Part shown: piece after piece, positions 17,754 through 27,460 of the stretch
Numbering within the stretch: position 1 is the stretch's first letter
Layout: every line of letters begins with the position of its first letter
DNA from: Pseudomonas fluorescens
Lineage (GTDB): Bacteria > Pseudomonadota > Gammaproteobacteria > Pseudomonadales > Pseudomonadaceae
Reading direction: 5' to 3'
Length of the DNA stretch: 64,000 nucleotides
Assembly: GCF_003732425.1 (NCBI RefSeq)
Contig: NZ_MOBX01000016.1
Location: forward strand, 558,001-622,000
Notes under the pieces: model-generated
Database searches by the model: none
What the model saw: only the letters and a program-made list of their open reading frames with translations
Told to the model about the DNA's origin: nothing
Position numbers and translations under genes: made by a program

Positions 17754-19199
17754 ATGCTCGAAGTCATTAACGACTTCCTCTCAGGGAAAGTACTGATCGT
17801 GCTCATTGTCGGGCTCGGTAGCTACTTCACGATTCGCTCGCGTTTCGTTCAATTGCGCCACTTCTTCCACATGTTCGCGGTGTTCCGCGACAGCCTGAAA
17901 AGCAGCGGCGGGCAACTCAGCTCGTTCCAGGCCCTGATGCTCAGCCTCGCCGGCCGTGTCGGTGCAGGCAACATCGCCGGTGTCGGCATTGCCGTAACCC
18001 TCGGTGGGCCGGGTGCGGTGTTCTGGATGTGGGTGACCGCACTGGTCGGCATGTCCAGCAGCTTCTTCGAATGCACCCTGGCTCAGGTGTACAAGCGCGC
18101 CGATGGCGACGGCCTGTACCGTGGTGGCCCGGCCTATTACATCCAGCACGGCCTGAAACTCAAAGGCATGGCGGTGGTGTTCTCGATCCTGCTGCTGGTC
18201 ACCTACGGCTTCGCCTTCATCGGCCTGCAGTCCTACACCGTGACCCACTCGCTGCAGAACGCCTTTGACTTCGATCCGCGCCACACCGGTATCGTCCTGG
18301 CGGTGCTGCTGGCCATCACCTTCATCGGTGGCATCAAGCGCATCGCCGCAGTGTCCGACCTGCTGGTACCGGTCAAGACCCTGGCCTATATCGGTGTGAC
18401 CCTGTACGTGATCGGCACCCAGATCGAACACGTGCCAGCCATGCTGGAAACCATCTTCAAGAGCGCATTCGGCCTTGACCCGGCCTTCGGCGGCCTGCTC
18501 GGCAGCGCCATCGTCATGGGCGTGAAGCGTGGCGTGTTCGCCAACGAAGCGGGCCTGGGCAGTGCGCCAAACGTCGCCGCCGTGGCCTCGGTGAAACACC
18601 CGGGCGCACAGGGCGTGGTTCAGGCTTTCAGCGTGTTCCTCGACACCTTCGTGATCTGCACCTGCACCGCGTTGCTGATCCTGCTGTCGGGCTTCTACAC
18701 CCCGGGCTTCGAAGGTGACGGCATCGTCCTGACCCAGAACTCGCTGGCCGCCGTGGTCGGTGACTGGGGCCGCATCTTCGTCAGCGTCGCGCTGTCGTTG
18801 TTCGTCTTCACCTGCATCCTCTACAACTACTACCTGGGCGAGAACAGCCTGCAGTTCCTCAGCCGCAACCGCGCCTTGCTGATGGTTTTCCGCGGTCTGG
18901 TGCTGGCGCTGGTGGTATGGGGTTCGATGCAAGACCTGTCGACCGTGTTCGCCTTCGCTGACATCACCATGACCTGCCTGGCCTTCGTCAACCTGATGGC
19001 CCTGGCCATGCTGTTCAAGGTCGGCATGCGTGTAATGCGCGACTACGACGAGCAGCGCCGCGCGGGCGTCAAGCAGCCAGTGTTCGACTCCAGCAAATTT
19101 GCCGATCTGGACCTCGACCTGAAAGCCTGGCCGGCCGACGCGCCAGCCACCGGCAAGACCGAAGCCGAGCCGCAAGGCGTGCCTGCAGCGCAACGCTGA
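17754..19199 (+). CDS. AGCS-family sodium:amino-acid symporter
   Basis: A 481-aa inner-membrane protein with about 10-11 helices of the alanine/glycine:cation symporter family. The signature GRVGAGNIAGVGIAVTLGGPGAVFWMW and the later VFANEAGLGSAPNVAA loop are diagnostic. The hydrophilic C-terminus is rich in Ala, Asp and Pro. The frame extends to 17610, but GAGGAAAA and the family start point to 17754. Between aspA and asparaginase it probably imports Ala, Asp or Asn; the true substrate is an inference. Confidence 0.92.
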   Translation: MLEVINDFLSGKVLIVLIVGLGSYFTIRSRFVQLRHFFHMFAVFRDSLKSSGGQLSSFQALMLSLAGRVGAGNIAGVGIAVTLGGPGAVFWMWVTALVGMSSSFFECTLAQVYKRADGDGLYRGGPAYYIQHGLKLKGMAVVFSILLLVTYGFAFIGLQSYTVTHSLQNAFDFDPRHTGIVLAVLLAITFIGGIKRIAAVSDLLVPVKTLAYIGVTLYVIGTQIEHVPAMLETIFKSAFGLDPAFGGLLGSAIVMGVKRGVFANEAGLGSAPNVAAVASVKHPGAQGVVQAFSVFLDTFVICTCTALLILLSGFYTPGFEGDGIVLTQNSLAAVVGDWGRIFVSVALSLFVFTCILYNYYLGENSLQFLSRNRALLMVFRGLVLALVVWGSMQDLSTVFAFADITMTCLAFVNLMALAMLFKVGMRVMRDYDEQRRAGVKQPVFDSSKFADLDLDLKAWPADAPATGKTEAEPQGVPAAQR

Positions 19200-19207
19200 C
19201 AGGTGAA

Positions 19208-19240
19208 TGACGGGCGCATCCCCTGCGCCCGTCAGTTATT
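19208..19240 (+). terminator. Intrinsic terminator after the AGCS gene
   Basis: TGACGGGCGCA and TGCGCCCGTCA form an 11-bp perfect stem with loop TCCCC, followed by GTTATT. The T tract is weak, so some read-through to the asparaginase gene is likely. Confidence 0.75.
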
Positions 19241-19253
19241 GTGATGCAATAAC

Positions 19254-19345
19254 TTGTAGGAGCGAGCCTGCTCGCGATAGCGGTTGATCAGTCGACATTA
19301 ATGTTGAATGGCATGCCCCTTTCGCGAGCAGGCTCGCTCCCACAA
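19254..19345. repeat. REP doublet (GTGGGAGC family)
   Basis: TTGTAGGAGCGAGCCTGCTCG and CGAGCAGGCTCGCTCCCACAA flank about 50 nt between the AGCS and asparaginase genes. The left copy has GTAGGAG, the right GTGGGAG. Confidence 0.9.
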
Positions 19346-19371
19346 GGACCTCATCCTTTCGGAGAATCCCC

Positions 19372-20376
19372 ATGAATTCGTCGACCTACCCCGCCGCCCA
19401 ACACGTCATGGTGCTCTACACCGGTGGCACCATCGGCATGCAGGCCAGCGCCAACGGTCTGGCCCCGGCATCCGGTTTCGAAGCGCGGATGCGCGACTAC
19501 CTGCACAGCCAGCCTGAACTCGTTGTGCCGCAGTGGCGCTTCCGGGAAATGTCGCCGCTGATCGACAGCGCCAACATGACCCCGGCCTATTGGCAGCAAC
19601 TGCGTGAAGCAGTGGTCGATGCCGTGGATGTGCAAGGCTGCGACAGCGTGCTGATCCTGCACGGCACCGACACCCTGGCTTACAGTGCGGCGGCGATGAG
19701 CTTCCAGTTACTGGGGCTGAATGCTCGCGTGTGCTTCACCGGTTCCATGCTGCCGGCGGGCGTTACCGACAGCGATGCCTGGGAAAACCTCGGCGGTGCG
19801 CTGGTTGCCCTCGGCCAAGGTCTGGCGCCGGGCGTGCATCTGTACTTCCACGGCGAACTGCTGGCGCCGACCCGTTGCGCGAAAGTGCGCAGCTTCGGGC
19901 GTCATCCGTTCAAGCGTCTGGAGCGTCAGGGCGGCGGTGTGAAAGCCGCTTCGATTCCATCGGCGTTGAATTACAACCAGCCAAAGCAACTGGCCAAGGT
20001 TGCCGTGCTGCCACTGTTCCCCGGCATCAGCGCCGAAATCCTCGACGGTCTGCTCGACAGCGGCATCCAGGGTTTGGTGCTGGAGTGCTACGGCAGCGGC
20101 ACCGGGCCGAGCGACAACCCGCAATTCCTCGCCAGCCTCGGCCGCGCGCGGGATAACGACGTGGTGGTGGTTGCGGTCACGCAATGCCATGAAGGTGGCG
20201 TCGAGCTGGATGTTTACGAAGCCGGCAGCCGTTTGCGTGGCGTTGGTGTGTTGTCCGGTGGCGGCATGACCCGCGAGGCGGCGTTCGGCAAATTGAACGG
20301 ATTGCTGGGCGCAGGCCTGGAAACCGCTGAAGTCCGCCGACTGATCGAACTCGACCTGTGTGGCGAACTGATCTGA
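19372..20376 (+). CDS. L-asparaginase
   Basis: A 334-aa asparaginase that hydrolyses asparagine to aspartate and ammonia. Both catalytic motifs are present: VLYTGGTIGM (nucleophile Thr20) and LHGTDTL with its Thr/Asp pair. No signal peptide is seen (MNSSTYPAAQHVM), which suggests a cytoplasmic, AnsA-like enzyme. CGGAGAA precedes the ATG. Downstream of aspA and the symporter it supplies aspartate to AspA, so the cluster can turn asparagine into fumarate and two ammonia. Confidence 0.92.
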   Translation: MNSSTYPAAQHVMVLYTGGTIGMQASANGLAPASGFEARMRDYLHSQPELVVPQWRFREMSPLIDSANMTPAYWQQLREAVVDAVDVQGCDSVLILHGTDTLAYSAAAMSFQLLGLNARVCFTGSMLPAGVTDSDAWENLGGALVALGQGLAPGVHLYFHGELLAPTRCAKVRSFGRHPFKRLERQGGGVKAASIPSALNYNQPKQLAKVAVLPLFPGISAEILDGLLDSGIQGLVLECYGSGTGPSDNPQFLASLGRARDNDVVVVAVTQCHEGGVELDVYEAGSRLRGVGVLSGGGMTREAAFGKLNGLLGAGLETAEVRRLIELDLCGELI

Positions 20377-20390
20377 CACAACGCAATACT

Positions 20391-20515
20391 CTGTAGGAGT
20401 GAGCCCCTGTGGCAAGGGAGCTTGCTCCCGCTCGACTGCGAAGCAGTCGCAATATTTTGGGGCCGCTGCGCGCGCCAGCGCGAGCAAGCTCCCTCACCAC
20501 AACAGCCCTCCCACA
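20391..20515. repeat. Composite REP cluster (GTGGCAAGGGAGCTTGCTCCC type)
   Basis: A TGTAGGAGTGAGC half-element is followed by CTGTGGCAAGGGAGCTTGCTC, a CGACTGCGAAGCAGTCG hairpin, and a right arm GCGCGAGCAAGCTCCCTCAC. It mixes a REP half-element with a different repeat family, suggesting one element inserted into another. Confidence 0.7.
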
Positions 20516-20578
20516 GTTTGATCGGCGTCCGGCATGCAACTTGCTGCGCCACAGCCATCCCCAAGGCTGGAAGATCTT

Positions 20579-21571
20579 ATGCTGCACTCCCACCTCACCA
20601 CCCTCAACGCAGTTTCGCTGGTGCTCAATACCTTCAAGGCCGAAGGCTTATCGAGCGAGGCGTTGCTGGCCGGCAGCGGCATCAGTGCGGCGGATCTCAG
20701 CCGTGCCGACACGCGCATCACCACCAATCAGGAGATGCAGGTCTGCGCCAACGCGGTCGCGCTCAAGCATGACATCGGTCTGGAACTGGGCCGGCGCATG
20801 CATGTTTCCTGCTACGGCATCCTCGGTTACGCACTGCTGACCTGTGCCACCTTCGGTGACGCTTTGCGCCTGGCGATTCGTTATCCGGCGCTGTTGGGAA
20901 CACTGTTCGAACTGAGTCTGGAAGACGACGGCGAACGTGTCTGGTTCGTCGCCGCCGATTATCGCGAGAGCCCGGCGATGGCGGTGTTCAATGCCGAGTT
21001 CTGCCTGGTGTCGCTGAAAGTCATTTGTGATGACCTGCTCGGACATCCGCTGCCCTTGCTCGCCACCCGATTCGAACACGCCGCACCGGACTATCGCGAC
21101 AGTTATGCCGAGCACTTCGACTGCTCGCTGCATTTCGCCGCCAAGGACAACGCCTTCGCCTTCGACCGTCACTGGCTCGACCAACCGCTGCCGCTGGCCG
21201 ATGCCATCACCCATCAAGCCATGGCCGAACGTTGCCGCAAGCAGAACCTTGAGTTCACCGGACGCCAAGCGTGGCTCGGGCGCATCCGTCAGTTGCTCAG
21301 CGCTCAATTGAACGCTGCGCCGGGGCTGGAAGGTCTGGCGCAACAGATGAAGTGCTCGCCACGCACGCTGCGCCGGCATCTCAAGGACATGGGCAGTAGC
21401 TATCAGGAACTGCTCGATGAACTGCGCTTCGAGCGGGCCAAGCAGATGTTGTGTGAGGATCAGTTGCCGATCTACCGCATCGCCGAAACCCTGGGCTTCA
21501 GCGAGACCGCGAGTTTTCGCCATGCCTTCGTGCGCTGGAGCGGCGTGGCGCCGAGCCAGTTCAGGGCCTGA
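20579..21571 (+). CDS. AraC-family regulator with arabinose-binding-type N-domain
   Basis: A 330-aa regulator. The N-terminal two thirds (about 10-200) match the Arabinose_bd type sensor domain found with OruR/ArgR-like proteins; the C-terminal 100 residues hold two helix-turn-helix units, with CSPRTLRRHLKDMGSSYQELLDELRFERAKQML and the second-helix signature IAETLGFSETASFRHAFVRWSGVAPSQFR. It starts at MLHSHLT behind GGAAG, though an ATG at 20534 is possible. It lies 124 bp upstream of an acetylpolyamine deacetylase on the same strand and probably controls it in response to a polyamine or amino acid (inference). Confidence 0.88.
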   Translation: MLHSHLTTLNAVSLVLNTFKAEGLSSEALLAGSGISAADLSRADTRITTNQEMQVCANAVALKHDIGLELGRRMHVSCYGILGYALLTCATFGDALRLAIRYPALLGTLFELSLEDDGERVWFVAADYRESPAMAVFNAEFCLVSLKVICDDLLGHPLPLLATRFEHAAPDYRDSYAEHFDCSLHFAAKDNAFAFDRHWLDQPLPLADAITHQAMAERCRKQNLEFTGRQAWLGRIRQLLSAQLNAAPGLEGLAQQMKCSPRTLRRHLKDMGSSYQELLDELRFERAKQMLCEDQLPIYRIAETLGFSETASFRHAFVRWSGVAPSQFRA

Positions 21572-21695
21572 AGGGGCGAATTGCGGTCAGGACTTTTGGC
21601 CATATCCATCCCCTTTTGGCCTTTCCTGCCGTTCTCTGATTCGCCGCGCGCCGCAACACTGAGGTCAACCGAATCAGCCCTGCGGAGAACAACAA

Positions 21696-22727
21696 ATGCT
21701 GACGATCTACTCGGACGATCACCACCTGCACCATGGCCGCTGCGAACTCATCGATGGTCAGCTCAAGCCGTGCTTCGAGATGCCGTCACGCGCCGATCAT
21801 GTGCTGCAACGTGTACAGAATCAAAATCTCGGCCCGGTCGAGGCGCCGAAGGATTTCGGTCTGGAACCGATCGCCCGCATCCACAGCCGCGACTATCTCG
21901 ACTTTTTCAAAGGCGCGTGGGCGCGCTGGACTGAATTCAACACCGACGGCGATCTGCTGCCCTACACCTGGCCGGCGCGCACCCTGCGTGCAATCAAACC
22001 GACCAGCCTGCATGGCCAGCTCGGCTATTACAGCTTCGATGGCGGCGCACCGATCACCGCCGGCACCTGGCAAGCGGCGTACAGCGCAGCGCAAGTCGCG
22101 CTGACCGCGCAAGCAGAAATCCAGCGTGGCGCGCGCAGTGCCTTCGCCCTGTGTCGCCCGCCGGGACACCACGCCGCCAGCGATTTGATGGGCGGTTATT
22201 GCTACCTCAACAATGCCGCCATCGCCGCTCAAGCGTTCCTTGATCAAGGCCACCAGAAAGTCGCGATTCTCGACGTCGATTACCACCACGGCAACGGCAC
22301 CCAGTCGATTTTCTATGAGCGCAGCGACGTGCTGTTCACCTCGATCCACGGCCACCCGGAAGCGGAATTCCCGTTCTTCCTCGGCTACGACGATGAGCGC
22401 GGCGAAGGTGCCGGTGAAGGCTTCAACTTCAACTACCCACTGCCGGCCGGTTCCGCTTGGGACGTGTGGAGCGCCGCGCTCGATCAGGCTTGCGACGAGA
22501 TCGAGCGCTATGGCGCGGAGATCATCGTTGTTTCGCTCGGCGTCGACACCTTCAAGGACGACCCGATCTCGCAGTTCAAACTCGACAGCCCGGACTATCT
22601 GGCCATGGGCAAACGTATCGCCGCACTCGGCAAGCCAACGCTGTTTGTGATGGAAGGTGGCTATGCGGTGGAAGAAATCGGCATCAACGCAGTGAACGTA
22701 CTTGAAGGTTTCGAAAGCGCTGAGTAA
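21696..22727 (+). CDS. Acetylpolyamine amidohydrolase (histone-deacetylase family)
   Basis: A 343-aa Zn-dependent deacetylase. The HDAC-fold motifs are intact: RPPGHHAASD (His-His pair near 157), the metal-binding DVDYHHGNGTQS (about 193-204) and the closing MEGGYAVEEIG with the active-site Tyr. Overall length and the N-terminal MLTIYSDDHHLHHG match the pseudomonad acetylpolyamine amidohydrolases (AphA/AphB type), which remove acetyl groups from acetylputrescine or acetylcadaverine. GGAGAA precedes the ATG and a strong terminator follows. Confidence 0.93.
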   Translation: MLTIYSDDHHLHHGRCELIDGQLKPCFEMPSRADHVLQRVQNQNLGPVEAPKDFGLEPIARIHSRDYLDFFKGAWARWTEFNTDGDLLPYTWPARTLRAIKPTSLHGQLGYYSFDGGAPITAGTWQAAYSAAQVALTAQAEIQRGARSAFALCRPPGHHAASDLMGGYCYLNNAAIAAQAFLDQGHQKVAILDVDYHHGNGTQSIFYERSDVLFTSIHGHPEAEFPFFLGYDDERGEGAGEGFNFNYPLPAGSAWDVWSAALDQACDEIERYGAEIIVVSLGVDTFKDDPISQFKLDSPDYLAMGKRIAALGKPTLFVMEGGYAVEEIGINAVNVLEGFESAE

Positions 22728-22743
22728 CCCGAAAAACGGCTGA

Positions 22744-22770
22744 AGACCCGCGCTCGCGGGTCTTTTTTTG
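22744..22770 (+). terminator. Intrinsic terminator after the amidohydrolase gene
   Basis: AGACCCGC/GCGGGTCT is an 8-bp stem with a 4-nt loop followed by a run of T. Confidence 0.95.
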
Positions 22771-22858
22771 CCCGCAAGATTTATGTACCGCACGCCACCA
22801 CGACCCGACCTCTACCTTGCCCTGATATGAATCTCTATCGTCAGATCAGGAATTGCCC

Positions 22859-25800
22859 ATGCCCGATTTTCCCCGACTCAATACCGTTGATGTAGTGACT
22901 CAACTGATGACCGGCCCCTCATTGCGCGAGGTCGCTTCGAAAACGCTGAAACCGGCACTCAAGGCGCTGTACCCGACGCTGGACATCGATCCGCAGCAAG
23001 CCATGGTGGTAACACCGTCATGGGTCATTGAGGACAAGCGCATCGTCCCGGGCCGCGAGCAGATCGAATCGCTGACCGATGCTCTGGTCCGGCTCTCGCT
23101 GAACGGAACCACCGTGACCTACCTCGATGCAGAGCACTTTCTGACGTTGCAGCCCGGCAAACTGGCGATCCAGCTACCGGTAAAGATTGACGCCGTCGGC
23201 CGCCTGCTCAACGAACTCGCGCCTCTCATGTTCGTTTCCTTCAAAGAACAACATATCGCTTATTGGGGCACATTCACCGCTGCGCATCAGCCACGCTGGC
23301 AGCAAATGTCGGACGCACTGCGCAACGTGTGGAATGTCAGCGCCCAAACTGGCTGGGATACCGATCAACGGGCCATGGCTCAGGCCGTTTTCAAGGTTCC
23401 GGACAAGGAGCAGCGTTTGCCCGCCGACCCCTACAAGACGCGTGCCTGCCTGATTGACCTCGATGAGAGCGAAGCCGCTGACGAAGACCACGGGCACCTG
23501 ACGCTGCTGGACAGCGCCGTACTGATCGGGACCGTCGGGCAGCGCACGATGATCCTGACGTATTCAGTGATCCATGGTTTCCAGAGTTTCGACTCGCTGG
23601 ATGAACTCGGCGAAGCACTGCCGCGCAAATACTGGCAACGCACCTCGACCCACAAGCTCAAGTGGCGGCTGGTGGAACCGCAAGGCGACTTCTTCGATCA
23701 CCAGGCCTGCACGCTGATCGCGCTGGAGGGCGACGCTCTCGGCGAGATCAATTACTTCGAAGGGCCATCGTTTGATCTGCTCAACCCGCACACCGGTCGC
23801 GCCCGGCAACCGCCTCCAGCCATCAAATCCGATGTCGACCATCTACGCCCGATGCTGCCTGCCTGGCTGGACAACGCCGCGCCCGACGATCAGGCCGCTT
23901 TCAGTCGTTATCTGCTGGACCTGACGGTGCTGCAGCAGGAGAACAACGGTCAGTCTTTTCAGGCACAGGTTGCAAGCCTGCAAACATTCACTCGCGAGGC
24001 CCTGATACGGCAGATTCTCAAGGAACACCCGACCGCGAGCGACGTGAACGTCGACAACATCGAGATCAGCATCACCAGTCTTGAGGTCTGGGGTACGTTC
24101 GTCTTGCCGGGCCATATTCAAACCAAGAGCCTGTCGCTGACCGAGCTCGCCCTGCAAAACCTGGCAGGTCTGCCGCTGGGCAATAAAACCGTCCGCTACA
24201 AGGACGACAGTGCACTGCCGGACTGGATGATCGTGGCTTATGTCGAGCAACTGGTGAGCAGCGTCGACATTGGCAAAACCTACCCCGCGCACTTGAAGAA
24301 GCTTCTGGTCGACGATGCTGTGCAGTCGGCTGCCTTGCAGAAGCTCTACACCCGCCAGTTGGTTCTCGAACTGCCGCTGCTGGCACTGCAACACAAGATC
24401 CGCGGCACAGCAGGTATCGATGAACAGGGTTACCGATACGTGGTCGCCGCGCTCGACGACCGCGCCGAAGCGCGTCAGGTCGGCGGGCAAGAGATCGTCA
24501 TCCGGCCATTGGCGTTCGTAGCCCATCGCATGAATTCAGCGGCCGACACCGTGACCAACATGTTTGTCATCGGCCCGCGCGACGTCAGCAAGGGACCCTG
24601 TGTGCTTTATCGGCCGCTGTTCGACATGGCACTGATTCAGTACCCCAGTCACGCCAACCTGCTCTATGCAATCCGCCATTCACGACAACTGCGTGAATCG
24701 GTACTGGCCTGGTTACCGGACGATGTGCGATTCAATTACAGCCAATTCGTGTTTACCGCTAAATTGCCGTCGATCTGGACGATCCCGCAATTGTTGGTCA
24801 ACCCGCTTACCGCCCTTGATATGTCCGGCCCCGTCACTCTGGGCACTGCCGTCATCGAAGGTGACACTCTGGTGAACTTGCACACCACTAACGCTCAGGC
24901 TGTCATCACTCAAGCCGATCGCCAGTCCGTCTCCAATGCCGAATCACGTTGGGCCACACTCAAAAGCGGCGGCTGGGTGCTTTTCAATGCGGCATTGCCA
25001 TTTCTGGGTCGCAGTGTCGGCACGGCGGCATGGATCTGGCAGCTCATGGACGACTTGCAGGAGATCAGCGACGTCGCCAATCAAGAGTCCGGCAAGTTTG
25101 CCTGGACGGCACTGGCCGATATTTTCCTCGCGCTGGGCATGGTGCTGGCTCATCGCGCAGCGGTTGGCGACACGCCCCCCGCCGAATCGGCCTATGTGGA
25201 ACCAGAGGAAGCGCCGCTGGCAACAACCCCACGCCCTGCTCCGCTCAAACCGCTGCGCTTGCCCGACATCAGCAACATCGAACTGCCCGCTGCCCATGAA
25301 TCCTCTGTCAACACCATGGCCGCGCTACGGCGCTCGCCGCTAGCGCTGGCTTCACTGCTCGATCGCTTCAACATCGCCAAACCCGAAGGGCTCGGTGATG
25401 CCGCCAGCACAGGTCGGCATCAGTACCTCTACGCACACCAGAGCAAATGGTATGCCCCCGTCGGCAAACGCTGGTTTGAAGTGTTGATCAATGACAACGA
25501 AGACGTGCAGATCATCGACTCGCGTCAGCAACCGCTACAGACAGGCCCCTTGCTGACCCATACCGAAGGCGGCCAATGGGTCGTCGACCTGCGCTTGCGC
25601 CTGCGCGGAGGCGGGCTGCGCAATCGCCGCAAGGAAGCCAAGAGTAAAAGCGACAAGCAAGCCAAGAAACTGAGCACCGAGCTCAAGGCTTTCGATCTGG
25701 CGATGGAGGACAAACAGACCCGACTCGATCAAGCTCACAGCGCAATGCTCAATGCCCAGCCACAAACCAGCGCAGCGGCACGCCAAGCGTATCTGGACAC

Positions 25801-27460
25801 CCTCGATGCGCAGAGCAAGGACTACGGCGCAAACATCGAGAAAATCAAGGCATTGAACCTTGCGCAGGACATTCCCAACTATCGCACGACGATGATCGAG
25901 CGGCTGGAGATGCAGTTGTTTTTTTGCCAGCAATGGCTCACCCAGCATTCCACCGACTATCAGACCAATGTCGCGAAGGCGATGGCGATGATTACGGACG
26001 ACGCCCGCGTCGAGCGACAGGCGTTTATCGAGACCTGTGAACAAATGACCGATCAGACCCAGGGCATCATCGAAAAGGTCGAGTCGGCGCATAGCCGGTT
26101 CCGGGAACTCGAACTACTGGGCAAGGACGCCGTGGAAACCCTGGCCGTTTATCGAAAGGCGCTGCCGACCTACGATTTGAATGATCTCAAGCTGCTGCAG
26201 ATCAGCCTGGGCCAAGAGATTTGCATCAGGCCCGGCGAGGCCGCGAGCCGCGCCGATGCGCAGCAGATACTGGAAACGCTCATTGAAGACGCTGCACTGA
26301 ATATTCAGAGCTCACTGAACCTGACCGCTGACGAAAGCCTGAGCAATCTGCGCGAACGAGTCGACGCCCTGAGCAATGTGTCGCAACAATTTACCGCGGT
26401 GGATCAACGCTTCGCCGATTTCGCCAGGGAGTTTCCCGAGCACATTCAGACAGCTCGACTGGGACACGTGCGCGCTCGAGTCATCGAGTTCAAGGCTCAA
26501 ACGGATGTGCGACTGGCAGACCTGTTGCGTAATAAACACTTACTGGAACCTCAGCCCGGCCCGTCGAGACCCCCTTCAGGCTCGGGATCGAGCCGAAAAA
26601 TCATCAAGACCCGATTCAAAGGCACCCTGGTCGGCGAACGAAAAAAGAGTATTGATGGCCAAGACACCGATATGGTTGAAGTGCGTAGCGAGCTGACCGG
26701 GGTGATCGCCACTTTTCATGAAAAATCGCCTGGGGAGTGGGTCGAACGCGGCAAGACGCAATTGCCTCGCCCCCGGCCGAATCTTAAAAAAAACATTGAG
26801 GACGGGCAGGCCTTGATCGACGGCCTGCCCGAGTTCGAACAGCGTACCGAGGCCCGCATCAAACACGCCCGACGACTTCCGGTCGAGATTGAAGAGGCTT
26901 TTCACAATCATGCTGCCCGCCTGCGCAAGGCAAACGCTGCGATCGATGAGGCGTTGACCGCAAGCAATCTCACTGCCGGCTCGTCACCCGGGACAGAAAC
27001 CCTCGGTCACGCCCTCAACGATGCCGCGACCCGCCTTGACAAAAAAGGCACCCGCCTGCGCAGTCAAATGATCAAACAGCAACCCCCTACGGCAGCAGGG
27101 GTCGAGTGGCTGAAAAACCACGGTGAAGTCCAGATCAGCAAAACCGTTACTCGACGCAGGTTGAGAAAAAACGCCAACGACTTCCTCGATGAATACGAAG
27201 TACGCGATGTGAACACCAAGAACGTACTGTGCTATGCGCACTTTCACTATCCCAGTGTCGACGCCCCGCTAACGCCCATCGGCGCCGCACATGTGAAAAC
27301 CGTGGCACAGCGTCGCCTCGGTGGTAAGTACGACCTGCGAAGCATGAACAATCAGCAAGTGATCGAAATTCATCGCAGCGAGATTCTTTCAAGTCAGCTG
27401 GCCGAAACCGTGTTCTTCACACCCGCCAAACCCGCTGCAACCGGGTCAGAGCCGCTTTGA
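22859..27460 (+). CDS. DUF6543-type large protein, dermonecrotic-toxin-like
   Basis: A 1533-aa protein. The N-terminal region (LMTGPSLREVASKTLKPALK, then TLDIDPQQAMVVTPSWV and a SLTDALVRLSLNGTTVTYLDAEHFLTL block) matches, from memory, the DUF6543/dermonecrotic-toxin domain common in large pseudomonad proteins. Two hydrophobic helices lie at about 703-765 (GGWVLFNAALPFLGRSVGTA and TALADIFLALGMVLAHRAA). A very basic, coiled-coil stretch begins near 921 (RNRRKEAKSKSDKQAKK), and long helical segments run to about 1230. No signal peptide, LRRs, NEL ubiquitin-ligase or other known catalytic motif was recognised. AGGA precedes the ATG. It stands alone, overlaps the next gene tail to tail by 44 bp and has no obvious immunity or secretion partner beside it. 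Confidence 0.8.
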   Translation: MPDFPRLNTVDVVTQLMTGPSLREVASKTLKPALKALYPTLDIDPQQAMVVTPSWVIEDKRIVPGREQIESLTDALVRLSLNGTTVTYLDAEHFLTLQPGKLAIQLPVKIDAVGRLLNELAPLMFVSFKEQHIAYWGTFTAAHQPRWQQMSDALRNVWNVSAQTGWDTDQRAMAQAVFKVPDKEQRLPADPYKTRACLIDLDESEAADEDHGHLTLLDSAVLIGTVGQRTMILTYSVIHGFQSFDSLDELGEALPRKYWQRTSTHKLKWRLVEPQGDFFDHQACTLIALEGDALGEINYFEGPSFDLLNPHTGRARQPPPAIKSDVDHLRPMLPAWLDNAAPDDQAAFSRYLLDLTVLQQENNGQSFQAQVASLQTFTREALIRQILKEHPTASDVNVDNIEISITSLEVWGTFVLPGHIQTKSLSLTELALQNLAGLPLGNKTVRYKDDSALPDWMIVAYVEQLVSSVDIGKTYPAHLKKLLVDDAVQSAALQKLYTRQLVLELPLLALQHKIRGTAGIDEQGYRYVVAALDDRAEARQVGGQEIVIRPLAFVAHRMNSAADTVTNMFVIGPRDVSKGPCVLYRPLFDMALIQYPSHANLLYAIRHSRQLRESVLAWLPDDVRFNYSQFVFTAKLPSIWTIPQLLVNPLTALDMSGPVTLGTAVIEGDTLVNLHTTNAQAVITQADRQSVSNAESRWATLKSGGWVLFNAALPFLGRSVGTAAWIWQLMDDLQEISDVANQESGKFAWTALADIFLALGMVLAHRAAVGDTPPAESAYVEPEEAPLATTPRPAPLKPLRLPDISNIELPAAHESSVNTMAALRRSPLALASLLDRFNIAKPEGLGDAASTGRHQYLYAHQSKWYAPVGKRWFEVLINDNEDVQIIDSRQQPLQTGPLLTHTEGGQWVVDLRLRLRGGGLRNRRKEAKSKSDKQAKKLSTELKAFDLAMEDKQTRLDQAHSAMLNAQPQTSAAARQAYLDTLDAQSKDYGANIEKIKALNLAQDIPNYRTTMIERLEMQLFFCQQWLTQHSTDYQTNVAKAMAMITDDARVERQAFIETCEQMTDQTQGIIEKVESAHSRFRELELLGKDAVETLAVYRKALPTYDLNDLKLLQISLGQEICIRPGEAASRADAQQILETLIEDAALNIQSSLNLTADESLSNLRERVDALSNVSQQFTAVDQRFADFAREFPEHIQTARLGHVRARVIEFKAQTDVRLADLLRNKHLLEPQPGPSRPPSGSGSSRKIIKTRFKGTLVGERKKSIDGQDTDMVEVRSELTGVIATFHEKSPGEWVERGKTQLPRPRPNLKKNIEDGQALIDGLPEFEQRTEARIKHARRLPVEIEEAFHNHAARLRKANAAIDEALTASNLTAGSSPGTETLGHALNDAATRLDKKGTRLRSQMIKQQPPTAAGVEWLKNHGEVQISKTVTRRRLRKNANDFLDEYEVRDVNTKNVLCYAHFHYPSVDAPLTPIGAAHVKTVAQRRLGGKYDLRSMNNQQVIEIHRSEILSSQLAETVFFTPAKPAATGSEPL

